Origin: Flavobacteriales bacterium
GTDB taxonomy: Bacteria > Bacteroidota > Bacteroidia > Flavobacteriales_D > Sanyastnellaceae
Length of the DNA stretch: 22,433 bases
Assembly: GCA_016722445.1 (NCBI GenBank)
Contig: JADKIZ010000035.1
Span: 1 to 22,433 of the forward strand
Direction: 5' to 3'
Shown here one piece after another: positions 9,376 to 18,184 of the stretch. The position numbers and the translations under genes were made by a program. Positions within the stretch are counted from its first letter, which is position 1. The number at the start of each line of letters is the position of its first letter. The notes under the pieces are model-generated. The model worked only from the letters and a program-made list of their open reading frames with translations, did not search any database and was not told the DNA's origin.

Positions 9376-9966
9376 TTATTTCTCGTCGTCAGATTTTTTC
9401 TTACGTGTAGCTTTTGGTTTCTCTTCACCTTCGGCTTTTGGAGCTGCCTTCTTGCGAGGAGCTTTTGCCTTTGGTGCTTCATCAGTAGCAGTTGCTGTTG
9501 CTTCTGCGCCTGATTCTGGACCTTCTTCACCTTTTTTCTTCGCAGCACCACGACGTGTGCGTTTTTTAGCTGCACCAGTACCTTTCGCAGCATCCTTACC
9601 ATAGATGGTATTGAAGTCAACGAGTTCGATCATGGCCATTTCTGAATTATCACCAGGACGGAAACCAGTGCGAATGATGCGCACATATCCACCTGGACGA
9701 TCTGCAACTTTTGGAGCGATTTCACGGAACAATTCGGTTACAGCTTCTTTGTTTTTCAAATAGCTGAATACTGTTCTGCGGCTGTGCGTGCTGTCAGTTT
9801 TGCTTTTGGTGATCAATGGTTCCACATAAACACGCAATGCTTTTGCTTTTGCGAGTGTGGTGTTGATTCTCTTGTGCTCAATCAGTGAGCAAGCGAGGTT
9901 CATAAGCAGAGCTGCGCGATGCTCAGAGGTTCTGCTCAGGTGATTTACTTTTCTTCCGTGTCTCAT
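9376..9966 (-). CDS. rplQ: 50S ribosomal protein L17 with basic C-terminal tail
   Basis: Residues 1-115 are a standard L17 (MRHGRKVNHLSRTSEHRAAL, then LITKSKTD and GGYVRIIRTGFRPGDNSEMA), a 23S rRNA-binding protein near the exit tunnel. Bacterial L17 usually has about 120-160 residues. Here 196 are predicted because a tail of about 80 residues rich in Ala, Lys, Glu and Pro follows (APRKKAAPKAEGEEKPK near the end). Such low-complexity tails occur in Bacteroidota L17. It is the last gene of the alpha cluster, 150 nt after rpoA and followed by a terminator. Confidence 0.97.
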   Translation of the reverse strand: MRHGRKVNHLSRTSEHRAALLMNLACSLIEHKRINTTLAKAKALRVYVEPLITKSKTDSTHSRRTVFSYLKNKEAVTELFREIAPKVADRPGGYVRIIRTGFRPGDNSEMAMIELVDFNTIYGKDAAKGTGAAKKRTRRGAAKKKGEEGPESGAEATATATDEAPKAKAPRKKAAPKAEGEEKPKATRKKKSDDEK

Positions 9967-10116
9967 ATTCTTTTGGTATTGAAGCGTTGGCTATTGACTG
10001 CGTAGTGTTTTCACAAACTACCGTCACTTTCTTTTACAACTACTTCAGATTCTTTTACTAAATAAATTTTATAAGCTCATCCGTTCCGATGGAACCTGTC
10101 GATGGCCAAGTACCAA

Positions 10117-11109
10117 TTAATCTCTGTCGAGTTTGTATTTGCTTACGTTCATTCCAAACTGCAGACCTTTACCTTCCACAAGTTCTTCGAGCTCAGTGAG
10201 AGACTTCTTACCGAAGTTACGGAATTTCAAAAGGTCATTTTTATTGAATGAAACAAGATCGCCAAGCGTTTCGATGTCGGCAGCTTTGAGGCAGTTCAAT
10301 GCGCGAACTGAAAGATCCATATCAACCAATTTGGTTTTAAGGAGCTGACGCATGTGCATTGAGCTTTCGTCGAATTCTTCTGTTTCTTTTTTCGCTTCTT
10401 GTTCCAGAGTGATACGCTCATCACTGAAGAGCATGAAGTGGTGAATCAGAATTTTGGCTGCTTCCTGAAGCGCGTTTTTCGGAGTGATGCTGCCATCACC
10501 TTGAATTTCGAGCAACAGTTTTTCATAGTCTGTTTTCTGCTCAACGCGGAAGTTTTCCACGCTGAATTTCACGTTGCGGATAGGTGTGAAGATAGAATCG
10601 ATCGGAATAGTACCAACTGTGGCGCTGTTCGATTTATTCTCTTCAGCCGGACGGTAACCGCGACCTTTACCGATGGTAATGGTCAATTGCAGTTTTACCT
10701 TAGGATCCATGTTGCAGATCACCAGATCAGGATTCAAAACTTGAAATGCCGTTGTGAAATTGCTGATATCACCAGCCTTAAACTGCTCCTGGTTGGAGAT
10801 GCTGATGGTCACTTTTTCATAGTCGGTGTTCTCGATCTGACGCTTCATACGAACCTGTTTGAGGTTCAGAATGATTTCTGTTACGTCTTCAACAACACCT
10901 TTGATGGTAGAGAACTCATGGTCAACTCCGTCAACTTTGATGGAGGTGATAGCAAAGCCTTCCAGTGAGGATAGAAGTATCCTGCGGAGAGCATTGCCAA
11001 TGGTGATTCCAAAGCCCGGCTCAAGAGGACGGAATTCAAAAGATCCTACGAAATCGTTGCTTTCCAGCATCACGACTTTGTCCGGTTTTACGAAATCGAG
11101 TATTGCCAT
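10117..11109 (-). CDS. rpoA: DNA-directed RNA polymerase subunit alpha
   Basis: The length (330 residues) is typical. The N-terminal assembly domain (FEFRPLEPGFGITIGNALRR, LLSSLEGFAI) dimerises and nucleates core polymerase. The C-terminal domain from about 260 (LDMDLSVRALNCLKAADIE, FGKKSLTELEE) contacts UP-element DNA and activators. It lies between rpsD (40 nt away) and rplQ, the usual alpha-cluster position. The frame is intact. Confidence 0.98.
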   Translation of the reverse strand: MAILDFVKPDKVVMLESNDFVGSFEFRPLEPGFGITIGNALRRILLSSLEGFAITSIKVDGVDHEFSTIKGVVEDVTEIILNLKQVRMKRQIENTDYEKVTISISNQEQFKAGDISNFTTAFQVLNPDLVICNMDPKVKLQLTITIGKGRGYRPAEENKSNSATVGTIPIDSIFTPIRNVKFSVENFRVEQKTDYEKLLLEIQGDGSITPKNALQEAAKILIHHFMLFSDERITLEQEAKKETEEFDESSMHMRQLLKTKLVDMDLSVRALNCLKAADIETLGDLVSFNKNDLLKFRNFGKKSLTELEELVEGKGLQFGMNVSKYKLDRD

Positions 11110-11149
11110 TGGGATGTTATGATGGTTTTTATTGTTTCAAAAAAGACTA

Positions 11150-11751
11150 TTACTTCGAATACAATTCGACGATGAGTTGTTCCCTGATATTTTCAGGTAT
11201 CTGAACGCGCTCAGGATAATTCAGGAATACCCCTTGTTTATCTGATTCGTTCCAGTCCAACCAGTCAATTTCTTTCTGCTTGCGAGCGCCATGGTGATTG
11301 TCGGAAGCGACTTTGAGCGCTCACGAACAGCAACTTTATCGCCTGGACGGAGTTGGTATGATGGGATGTTCACCACTTGACCATTTACGGTGATGTGGCT
11401 ATGGCCTACCAATTGACGAGCACCCATACGGCTGGCAGCGAGACCGAGGCGGAACACGGTATTGTCGAGACGAGCTTCGCAAAGAGCGAGGAGAATCTCA
11501 CCGGTTACACCTGGACGAGCAGATGCCTTTTTGTATAGATTTTCGAACTGACGCTCGAGAATACCATAGGTATATTTAGCTTTCTGCTTTTCAGTAAGCT
11601 GAGTAGAGTATTCAGATTGCTTTCCACGACGCTTGTTCGGGCCGTGTTGTCCTGGAGGATAATTACGCTTATCGAGGTTCTTATCCGGACCGAAAATCGG
11701 TTCACGGAACTTACGGGCAATCTTTGACTTGGGTCCTGTATATCTGGCCAT
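11150..11751 (-). CDS. rpsD: 30S ribosomal protein S4, one frameshift near the C-terminus
   Basis: S4 binds 16S rRNA early in assembly. The N-terminus (MARYTGPKSKIARKFREPIF) and the S4 RNA-binding domain (LDNTVFRLGLAASRMGARQL) are clear. The frame derails at about 11280-11281, where one A seems missing: it reads ASRKKL and stops at 11221. The alternative frame gives KQKEIDWLDWNES and ends QIPENIREQLIVELYSK, the expected S4 tail. The stop is then at 11150 and the repaired length is 200 residues. This is very likely a sequencing error because S4 is essential. Confidence 0.93.
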
Positions 11752-11775
11752 TTTAAATGAATTCTGATGATTGGA

Positions 11776-12162
11776 TTAGATTCTTCTCTTCTTCGGTGGA
11801 CGGCAACCGTTGTGAGGAAGCGGAGTGATGTCCATAATTTCGAGTACTTCGATTCCAGTATTGTGAATGGTACGAATAGCTGATTCACGACCAGCACCCG
11901 GACCTTTTACGAATACTTTCACTTTGCGAAGACCAAGATCCATTGCTTCCTTCGAAGCCTGTTCAGCAGCGAGCTGAGCAGCATATGGTGTGTTTTTCTT
12001 CGAGCCTTTAAAGCCCATCTTACCGGCTGATGACCAGGAGATGACCTGACCGGTATTGTTGGTAAGGCTGATGATGATGTTGTTGAAGGTAGACTGCACA
12101 TGAGCCTGTCCCACGGCTTCAACCACAACATTCTTTTTCTTTTTCTTTTCGACTTTTGCCAT
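11776..12162 (-). CDS. rpsK: 30S ribosomal protein S11
   Basis: This 128-residue protein has the S11 core (NNIIISLTNNTGQVISWSSA, GRESAIRTIHNTGIEVLEI) and the C-terminal DITPLPHNGCRPPKKRRI. S11 forms part of the 30S platform and E site. The basic N-terminus (KVEKKKKKN) is usual for the phylum. It is intact, 24 nt before rpsD. Confidence 0.98.
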   Translation of the reverse strand: MAKVEKKKKKNVVVEAVGQAHVQSTFNNIIISLTNNTGQVISWSSAGKMGFKGSKKNTPYAAQLAAEQASKEAMDLGLRKVKVFVKGPGAGRESAIRTIHNTGIEVLEIMDITPLPHNGCRPPKKRRI

Positions 12163-12215
12163 TGTATTTGGATTTGAGGAAGACGCCGTATTACCGACAA
12201 TCTAACCCGTCTATC

Positions 12216-12593
12216 TTACTTGGTTACCTTTTTCTTGTTCGCAACTGTTTTACGTTTACCCTTACGAGTACGTGAGTTGTTCTTAGTGCTCTGACCGCGA
12301 ACTGGCAGACCCACACGATGACGAACACCACGGTAGCAACCGATGTCCATCAAACGTTTGATGCTCATCTGAACTTCAGAGCGAAGTGCACCTTCTACTT
12401 TGAGTGATTCAGTGATGTATCCACGGATTTTACCCAGGTCTGAGTCATCCCAATCCTGTACTTTTTTATCGAAGCTAACGCCTGCGCTTTCGAGAATCGC
12501 GCGAGCTGTGCTGCGTCCGATACCGTAGATATAGGTGAGTCCAATTTCACCTCTTTTGTTTCTTGGTAAGTCAATACCTGCTATCCTGGCCAT
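12216..12593 (-). CDS. rpsM: 30S ribosomal protein S13
   Basis: This 125-residue protein starts MARIAGIDLPRNKRGEIGLT and has the helix-hairpin-helix GIGRSTARAIL. The RVGLPVRGQSTKNNSRTRKG tail reaches the P-site tRNA. S13 also forms the head bridge to the 50S subunit. The start is preceded by an A-rich stretch (AATAAGAAAAA) without a Shine-Dalgarno motif, as in Bacteroidota. It is intact. Confidence 0.98.
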   Translation of the reverse strand: MARIAGIDLPRNKRGEIGLTYIYGIGRSTARAILESAGVSFDKKVQDWDDSDLGKIRGYITESLKVEGALRSEVQMSIKRLMDIGCYRGVRHRVGLPVRGQSTKNNSRTRKGKRKTVANKKKVTK

Positions 12594-12616
12594 TTTTTCT
12601 TATTTGTATATGTTGA

Positions 12617-12640
12617 CCGCTTCGGCAAAAGCCTCTGCGG
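12617..12640 (-). other. Small hairpin in the rpmJ-rpsM spacer
   Basis: CCGC/GCGG and GGC/GCC arms separated by a 3-nt internal loop, with an AAAA (TTTT on the coding strand) apical loop, can pair. It lies about 6 nt after the rpmJ stop. It could be an RNA-processing or stabilising structure, but the stem is short and chance is possible. Confidence 0.35.
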
Positions 12641-12646
12641 ACAAGA

Positions 12647-12763
12647 TTATCCTTGTCTTTGTTTGAACTTAGGGTTCTTTTTGTTAATCACGTACAATTT
12701 GCCCTTTCTGCTGACGATTTTGCATTCAGCTGAGCGTTTTTTGATGGATGCGCGAACTTTCAT
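12647..12763 (-). CDS. rpmJ: 50S ribosomal protein L36, zinc-free form
   Basis: This 38-residue protein begins MKVRASIKKRSAECKIVSRK and ends KNPKFKQRQG. Only one Cys is present, so the four-ligand zinc ribbon of the classic L36 is absent; this C-minus form is normal in Bacteroidota. L36 stabilises the 23S rRNA near the GTPase centre. It sits between infA and rpsM, the standard position. Confidence 0.95.
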   Translation of the reverse strand: MKVRASIKKRSAECKIVSRKGKLYVINKKNPKFKQRQG

Positions 12764-12851
12764 GTCTTCTTAGTATTGAGTCTTGGGTCTGGTTTCGAAA
12801 TCCTGAATATCCCTTTCAGTGTATTCAATCTCTCTATTCCTTTCCGCGACT

Positions 12852-13070
12852 TTATTTATATCTAAAACTAATTCTTCCTTTTGTCAAATCGTAAGGTGAC
12901 ATTTCCACCTTAACCCTGTCTCCTGGCAGAATGCGGATGTAGTGCATCCTCATTTTACCTGAGATATGAGCTGTAATTACGTGGCCATTCTCCAATTCAA
13001 CGCGAAACATCGCATTTGAAAGGGCCTCGATAATAGTTCCATCTAATTCGATGGATGATTGTTTTGCCAT
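12852..13070 (-). CDS. infA: Translation initiation factor IF-1
   Basis: This 72-residue protein is a single S1-type OB fold (MAKQSSIELDGTIIEALSNA, HISGKMRMHYIRILPGDRVK, MSPYDLTKGRISFRYK). IF-1 blocks the A site and helps IF-2 and IF-3 during initiation. The start is 8 nt after the map stop, so the two are probably translated from one transcript. It is intact. Confidence 0.98.
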   Translation of the reverse strand: MAKQSSIELDGTIIEALSNAMFRVELENGHVITAHISGKMRMHYIRILPGDRVKVEMSPYDLTKGRISFRYK

Positions 13071-13078
13071 ATCTCTTT

Positions 13079-13866
13079 TTAGTTCAGGCGTTCTGCCTTT
13101 TCTATCAATTCAAAACTGGATAAAACTTCAGCGTTGTTTTTCCGTACAACAATCGTGTGCTCAAAATGTGCACTTGGTTTTCCGTCTGCTGTAACGATGG
13201 TCCAACCATCTTTCAATTGCTTCACATTGCGAGTACCGAGGTTGATCATTGGTTCGATGGCGATTACTAAGCCTTCGAGTAATTGAATCCCCTGCCCTCT
13301 TCTGCCGAAATTGGGTACTTCGGGTGCTTCATGAAGATTTTTTCCGACACCATGTCCGACCAAATCCTTCACCACTCCATAACCATTCGATTCGGCGTGG
13401 CTTTGAACTGCAAACCCAATATCTCCCATTCTCCTCCCTGCAACTGCCTGTTCGATGGCGAACAAAAGGCATTCCTTGGTTACTTTCAGTAACTGGCGGA
13501 TTTCCGGTTTGACCTCACCTACACCAAAAGTGTAAGCTGAATCGCCCCAAAAACCGTTTTTTACCACTCCGATATCAGTGAAACAATATCACCGTCATTC
13601 AGAGGGGTGTCACTGGGAAGTCCGTGCACCACTGCTTGGTTGACACTGGCGCAGATTGCATTCGGGAAGCCATTGTATCCAAGAAACCCTGGATAACCAC
13701 CATGGTCTCGGATAAATGCATCAGCTACCTGATCCAACTCACGGGTTGTAACACCCGGACGGATTCTGGCAGCCAATTCTGCTAAAGTTTTTCCAACAAG
13801 TAAAGAACTTTCTCTGATGAGCTCTATCTCATCTTCGGTTTTATAAATCGGTTTACCAGCAGCCAT
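13079..13866 (-). CDS. map: Methionine aminopeptidase type I, one frameshift
   Basis: The enzyme removes the N-terminal Met of nascent proteins and uses two metal ions. VVHGLPS supplies the active-site His, GDSAYTFG and VGHGVG a metal Asp and His, IEPM and FEHTIVV the two Glu ligands. The remaining Asp ligand lies at the break. The first frame ends VSLISEW-stop at 13561, while the continuing frame reads D-I-G-VVKNGFWGD. One base appears missing at about 13577-13578. Repaired length is about 262 residues, normal for the family. The gene starts 5 nt after secY ends. Confidence 0.94.
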
Positions 13867-13871
13867 TCCAA

Positions 13872-15198
13872 TTAAGCTGTGTAGCCAGTGCTCACTGCTG
13901 ATGTTTGTCTTCCACGAACACGGCCAGATTTCATCAATCCGTCCATATGACGCGAAATCAGGTGGCTCTCAATTTGTTGAAGTAGATCGAGGATCACACC
14001 AACCGTAATGAGCAGTGATGTACCACCATAAAATATCGAAAACTGCTGCGATTTGGTCAAACCAACCATCATCAACCAGAGCCGGTAAAATCGCAATCAG
14101 ACCTACAAATATACCACCTGGGAGTGTGATACGAGACAACACCTCATCGATGAAATCCGCAGTAGGCTTACCTGGTTTTACGCCGGGCACAAAGTTACCA
14201 TTTCTTTTCAAATCATCAGCAATCTGATTTGGATTTGTTACGATTGCCGTATAAAAGAACGTGAATAGAATAATCGAAGAGAACAATAAGAGGTTATATC
14301 CCCAACCCTGAAAGTTAGACAGACTAGCAAGAACCTCACTGTCTCTGAAGGTTTCCATGTTACGTAAGTAAAGTGGAACGAACATGATAGCCTGAGCGAA
14401 AATGATCGGCATAACACCAGCAGAATTCACACGAAGCGGGATATAAGAACGAGCGCCTTCACCCGTTGGAAGGTGACCAGCACCAGCCTGCATTTTAGCC
14501 ATTTGAACCGGAATACGGCGCACAGCCTGAATGATAGCAATTGCAGCACCCACAACAATGAGAAGAACAGCAAGTTCGATCACGAAGAAGAATGCTGATT
14601 GCAGTTTGAATTCTGCAAGAAAACCCTTAGGGATATCTGAAATAATACCAGTCATGATGATCAAAGAGATACCATTTCCGATTCCTTTATCTGCGATTTT
14701 TTCACCCAACCACATCACGAACAATGTGCTACACATCAAAATGATAACAGCGCCAACGAGCCATGAGAATTGTTCTGGATATGAACCAGGAGGAAGAGTT
14801 GACTTGATATAACCAGGAGCCTGAACCAGACCGATGGCGATAGTCAGAAAGCGAGTGTACTGGTTGATTTTTTTACGACCGCTTTCACCTTCACGCTGCA
14901 TTTTGGTGATGGAAGGAACGGCCAGACCGAGCAACTGGATAATGATCGATGCCGAGATATAAGGCATGATACCCAGCGCGAAGATTGACGCTCTGCTAAA
15001 AGCACCACCCGTGAACAATCCGAGGAATCCAAGGAGACCACCCTGGGCACCAGTGTCCAGTTTTGAAGAATCAACACCAGGCAGAACGATAAACGATCCG
15101 ATACGGTATACCAGAAGAAGCGCGAGGGTATAAATAATTTTCCTGCGCAGTTCTTCGTGATGCCAGATGTCAGTTATTTTCTTAAAGAAACCTTTCAT
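13872..15198 (-). CDS. secY: Protein translocase subunit SecY, one frameshift near the C-terminus
   Basis: SecY is the ten-helix inner-membrane channel for Sec export. The N-terminus (FFKKITDIWHHEELRRKI) is followed by hydrophobic helices. PGVDSSKLD opens the plug region, and GNGISLIIMTGII and YFNPQ-less loops such as NPNQIADDLKRNGNFVPG fit the family. At the T run 14039-14042 the frame shifts by one: one frame ends in CDPRSTSTN, the other continues SIFYGGTSLLITVG and LLQQIESHLISRHMDGLMKS, the true SecY tail. Repaired length is about 441 residues. The insertion or deletion is in a homopolymer, so sequencing error is likely. Confidence 0.94.
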
Positions 15199-15207
15199 AA
15201 AGAATGA

Positions 15208-15653
15208 TTAGAGTGTAGTTGCAGTTCCACCAGCCTTTTCAATATCTGCTTTTGCTTTAGCAGAGAAACCGTGGGCAGTAACGTTGATTTTGCCAGACAG
15301 TTCGCCGCGACCTAGGATTTTCACCAGGTCCTTTTTCGCACAGATACCGTTTTTCACAAGAACTTCTGGGGTGATCTCACTGACATTGAGCTTAGTAGCC
15401 AAGGTCTGAATCAGATCCAGATTGATTCCTTTGTATTCAACACGGTTGATGTTTTTGAAGCCAAATTTAGGCAGACGACGTTGAAGTGGCATCTGACCAC
15501 CTTCAAAACCGATTTTACGTTTAGTACCGGAACGTTGACCTGCACCTTTGTGACCACGCCAGCGGTTTCACCGAGACCTGAACCAGGACCGCGACCTACG
15601 CGCTTGCGAGTCTGTACAGAGCCTGCTGCTGGTTTAAGCGTATTGAGTTTCAT
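15208..15653 (-). CDS. rplO: 50S ribosomal protein L15, one frameshift
   Basis: L15 is a late-assembly 50S protein. The start MKLNTLKPAAGSVQTRKRVG and GRGPGSGLGETAG are diagnostic. One base is missing at about 15557, after the ETAG codons. The second frame resumes with H-K-G-A-G-Q-R and continues PLQRRLPKFGFKNINRVEYK to the TATTL end. Repaired length is 148 residues, typical. It is 9 nt before secY. Confidence 0.94.
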
Positions 15654-15668
15654 ATTTCTTCGTTTTTA

Positions 15669-15682
15669 GTTCCAATCGGAAC
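15669..15682 (-). other. Short hairpin before rplO
   Basis: GTTCC-AATC-GGAAC forms a 5-bp stem about 16 nt upstream of the rplO start. A similar hairpin, GTTCC-GAT-GGAAC, occurs at 10083-10095 between rpoA and rplQ, both with CAGGTTCC on the coding strand. Either could be chance. Confidence 0.3.
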
Positions 15683-15727
15683 CTGCTTTCTGTTTGTGTT
15701 GGGCTTTCGCCTGTTTTTTATGTCTTC

Positions 15728-15746
15728 TCAGCATATGTCATGCTGA
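15728..15746 (-). other. Hairpin in the rpmD-rplO spacer
   Basis: TCAGCAT and ATGCTGA form a perfect 7-bp stem with a 5-nt loop, 10 nt after the rpmD stop. No T run follows, so it is not an intrinsic terminator. It could be a processing or stabilising structure within the long transcript. Confidence 0.4.
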
Positions 15747-15755
15747 AAGATGTGA

Positions 15756-15935
15756 TTAACGGTATTCAACCTTCAGGAGGTGAGATACTGCGCGGATCAT
15801 ACCACTGATGTTCGGGGTAAGTTCTTTTTCCACCGGAACATTCAGTTTTTTGATACCGAGCGCCTGGATCGTAGCCTTTTGACGAGCTGGGCGATCAATT
15901 GCGCTTTTAACCTGAGTGATAACAACTTTTGCCAT
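15756..15935 (-). CDS. rpmD: 50S ribosomal protein L30
   Basis: This 59-residue protein reads MAKVVITQVKSAIDRPARQK, then TIQALGIKKLN and ends SHLLKVEYR. The IDRP/QKATIQALGIKK pattern is the L30 ferredoxin-like core that binds 23S rRNA. It sits between rpsE and rplO as in other bacteria. The frame is intact. Confidence 0.94.
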   Translation of the reverse strand: MAKVVITQVKSAIDRPARQKATIQALGIKKLNVPVEKELTPNISGMIRAVSHLLKVEYR

Positions 15936-15949
15936 TTTCTTATTCTTTA

Positions 15950-15961
15950 GCGGCGAACCGC
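15950..15961 (-). other. Tiny GC hairpin in the rpsE-rpmD spacer
   Basis: GCGG-CGAA-CCGC is a perfect 4-bp stem; on the coding strand the loop is TTCG. It lies about 8 nt after the rpsE stop and has no T run after it. It is short enough to be chance. Confidence 0.3.
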
Positions 15962-15969
15962 ATCATGTA

Positions 15970-16482
15970 TTATCCGTTGTATACTTTTTGAACACTGATA
16001 CCACGTGTTTTGGCGATATCGGCAGCATTGCGAAGTTTCGAAAGAGCATCGAGTGTTGCTTTCACCACGTTGTGTGGGTTAGATGAACCTTTCGATTTGG
16101 CAAGTACGTCAGTAACACCTGCTGATTCCAATACAGCGCGCATTGCACCGCCGGCGATTACACCTGTACCGTGAGATGCTGGTTTGATGAACACACGAGC
16201 ACCACCGAACTTACCATTTTGTTCGTGCGGGATAGTGCCTTTGTGAATCGGAACCTGAATCAGGTTCTTTTTCGCATCTTCAGTGGCTTTGGTTACAGCC
16301 TCAGAAACTTCTTTAGATTTTCCGAGTCCATGACCTACCACACCGTTTTCATTGCCGACAACTACGATAGCTGCGAAGCCGAAGGTACGTCCACCCTTGG
16401 TAACTTTGGTTACCCTGTTCACCGCAACGAGGCGGTCTTTCAATTCTGTTTCGCTGGAGCGAACTGGTCTTGTATCTGCCAT
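15970..16482 (-). CDS. rpsE: 30S ribosomal protein S5
   Basis: This 170-residue protein has the S5 double-stranded-RNA-binding fold (LVAVNRVTKVTKGGRTFGFA, GLGKSKEVSEAV) and the C-terminal domain (ARVFIKPASHGTGVIAGG, SKGSSNPHNVVKATLDAL). S5 acts in decoding fidelity. It is intact and 6 nt after rplR. Confidence 0.98.
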   Translation of the reverse strand: MADTRPVRSSETELKDRLVAVNRVTKVTKGGRTFGFAAIVVVGNENGVVGHGLGKSKEVSEAVTKATEDAKKNLIQVPIHKGTIPHEQNGKFGGARVFIKPASHGTGVIAGGAMRAVLESAGVTDVLAKSKGSSNPHNVVKATLDALSKLRNAADIAKTRGISVQKVYNG

Positions 16483-16488
16483 TTCTTA

Positions 16489-16842
16489 TTAGAATTTGAG
16501 GCCTGCTTCACGAGCAGCTTCGGCCAATGATTTAACACGTCCATGATAGAGGTAACCGCCTCTGTCGAATACCACTTCGTCGATTCCGGCTGCCTTGGCG
16601 CGTTCTGCGATGGTTTTACCCACGAGTTTCGCTTGGTCCAGTTTTGCTACAGCCTGAGCATCTTTCATCACATTGGATGAAGCGGATGCCAGAGTTACAC
16701 CTTTCTGGTCGTCAATAATCTGGGCATAAATCTGTTTGTTGCTTCGGAACACAGAAAGACGAGGTCTTTGGGCGGTTCCTTTCACACTAGCCCTGATTCG
16801 TGTGCGTATTTTCGCTCTGCGAGCTTCTTTGCTGAATGCCAT
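16489..16842 (-). CDS. rplR: 50S ribosomal protein L18
   Basis: This 117-residue protein has the basic N-terminus (KIRTRIRASVKGTAQRPRLS), the SNKQIYAQIIDD core and the closing VFDRGGYLYHGRVKSLAEAA. L18 binds 5S rRNA together with L5. It is intact and 16 nt after rplF. Confidence 0.98.
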   Translation of the reverse strand: MAFSKEARRAKIRTRIRASVKGTAQRPRLSVFRSNKQIYAQIIDDQKGVTLASASSNVMKDAQAVAKLDQAKLVGKTIAERAKAAGIDEVVFDRGGYLYHGRVKSLAEAAREAGLKF

Positions 16843-16858
16843 TGCTTTAATTCAATTA

Positions 16859-17410
16859 TTATTTAGCTGCTGACTTACCAGCTTTCTTGCGTACAAATTC
16901 ACCTACATATCTTACACCTTTACCTTTGTATGGTTCTGGTGCGCGGAGGCTGCGGATTTTCGCGGCAACCTGACCGAGGAGTTGCTTGTCATAAGACTCC
17001 AGCATGATGGATGGGTTCTCCCCTTTTTCAGCTTTAGCGGTCACTTTGATTTCCTTAGGAAGTTCAAAAATGATCGGGTGGCTAAATCCGAGGGTAAGTT
17101 CGAGTTGCTGACCAGTGGCCTTGCAACGATAACCTACACCAATCATTTCGAGATTGCGAGTCCAACCGGTGCTTACGCCTGTCACCATGTTATTGATGAG
17201 AGCGCGATACAAACCGTGTTTTGAACGAGCATCACGATGATCACTTGACCTGGTGAGGACAACTTCGTCGCCATTGATCTCGATAGAAACCGAAGGATCA
17301 ATTTCTTGAGTCAGTTCACCTTTTGGTCCTTTTACTTTCACGATACTACCGGTCATGGTGATTTCCACACCTTTTGCGATAGTTACCGGAGCTTTTCCTA
17401 TTCTTGACAT
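16859..17410 (-). CDS. rplF: 50S ribosomal protein L6
   Basis: This 183-residue protein shows both L6 repeats: MSRIGKAPVTIAKGVEITM, with TRSSDHRDARSKHGLYRAL, and the C-terminal signature RAPEPYKGKGVRYVGEFVRK. L6 binds helix 97 near the sarcin-ricin loop. The frame is intact. It is 26 nt after rpsH. Confidence 0.98.
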   Translation of the reverse strand: MSRIGKAPVTIAKGVEITMTGSIVKVKGPKGELTQEIDPSVSIEINGDEVVLTRSSDHRDARSKHGLYRALINNMVTGVSTGWTRNLEMIGVGYRCKATGQQLELTLGFSHPIIFELPKEIKVTAKAEKGENPSIMLESYDKQLLGQVAAKIRSLRAPEPYKGKGVRYVGEFVRKKAGKSAAK

Positions 17411-17436
17411 TTGTCAGAGAGTTTTATCTGTTAATC

Positions 17437-17832
17437 TTAATAAACGTAGCATAATACTTCACCACCAATTCCTTGTGTGCGTGCTTCTTTGTCGCTCATC
17501 ACACCTCTAGAAGTTGAAACAACAGCGATACCAAGGCCATTGAGTACCCGTGGTAGTTCTTCGGCACCAGTATATTTACGGTGACCAGGACTTGAAACAC
17601 GTTCAATGTTTGAAATTGCCGGAGCTTTTGTTTTGGCGTTGTATTTCAAAGCAATTTTGATAATACCAGGTTTGCCTTCATCGAACTTATAGTTCAGGAT
17701 ATACCCTTTCTCGTGGAGAATCTTGGTGATTTCCTTTTTCAGGTTTGACGCTGGAATCTCAACCACCTTATGACGGGCTGTTTGAGCGTTCCTGATTCGG
17801 GTCAAGTAATCTGCTATTGGATCTGTAAACAT
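17437..17832 (-). CDS. rpsH: 30S ribosomal protein S8
   Basis: This 131-residue protein has the S8 N-terminus (DPIADYLTRIRNAQTARHKV) and the conserved C-terminal STSRGVMSDKEARTQGIGGE signature. S8 binds the central domain of 16S rRNA and in enterobacteria represses the spc operon; that control is not established for this phylum. It is intact. Confidence 0.98.
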   Translation of the reverse strand: MFTDPIADYLTRIRNAQTARHKVVEIPASNLKKEITKILHEKGYILNYKFDEGKPGIIKIALKYNAKTKAPAISNIERVSSPGHRKYTGAEELPRVLNGLGIAVVSTSRGVMSDKEARTQGIGGEVLCYVY

Positions 17833-17881
17833 TGTTCTTCTTCTTTTTTCGAAAAGGTCTTCTTATCCTCTCCTGTTTTTA

Positions 17882-18151
17882 TTACCAGCTTGCTTTTTTA
17901 ACACCAGGGATTCTACCATCCAGTGCCAATTCACGGAACTGGTTACGGCATAAACCGAACTGTCTCATATAACCACGAGGACGGCCGGTGAGCTGGCAGC
18001 GGTTGCGTACACGCACTTTGCTGCTGTTCTTTGGAAGCTTCTGGAGGGCATCCCAGTCGCCAGCTTTTTTCAGCTCTTCACGCTTCTTGGCATATTGCTC
18101 AACGAGTGCTATTCTTTTGCGCTCGCGTGCTTTCATTGATTCTTTAGCCAT
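17882..18151 (-). CDS. rpsN: 30S ribosomal protein S14, zinc-free form
   Basis: This 89-residue protein carries RNRCQLTGRPRGYMRQFGLC, the S14 signature, and ends GRIPGVKKASW. It lacks the CxxC...CxxC zinc site of the short (61-residue) S14, so it is the longer C-minus type. S14 helps assemble the 30S head. It is intact, 33 nt after rplE. Confidence 0.97.
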   Translation of the reverse strand: MAKESMKARERKRIALVEQYAKKREELKKAGDWDALQKLPKNSSKVRVRNRCQLTGRPRGYMRQFGLCRNQFRELALDGRIPGVKKASW

Positions 18152-18184
18152 TGGTCTTTTTTATCTTTTAAAATTGCCGTTTGC

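Noticed and set aside
9246..9620. Minus-strand Lys/Gln-rich frame overlapping rplQ
   Set aside because: It is an alternative frame of the low-complexity L17 tail.
9967..10116. Separate promoter between rpoA and rplQ
   Set aside because: No convincing TAnnTTTG/TTG pair was found in the 150-nt spacer.
10399..10968. Long plus-strand frame of 189 residues
   Set aside because: It is antisense to rpoA, which is fully conserved in the other strand.
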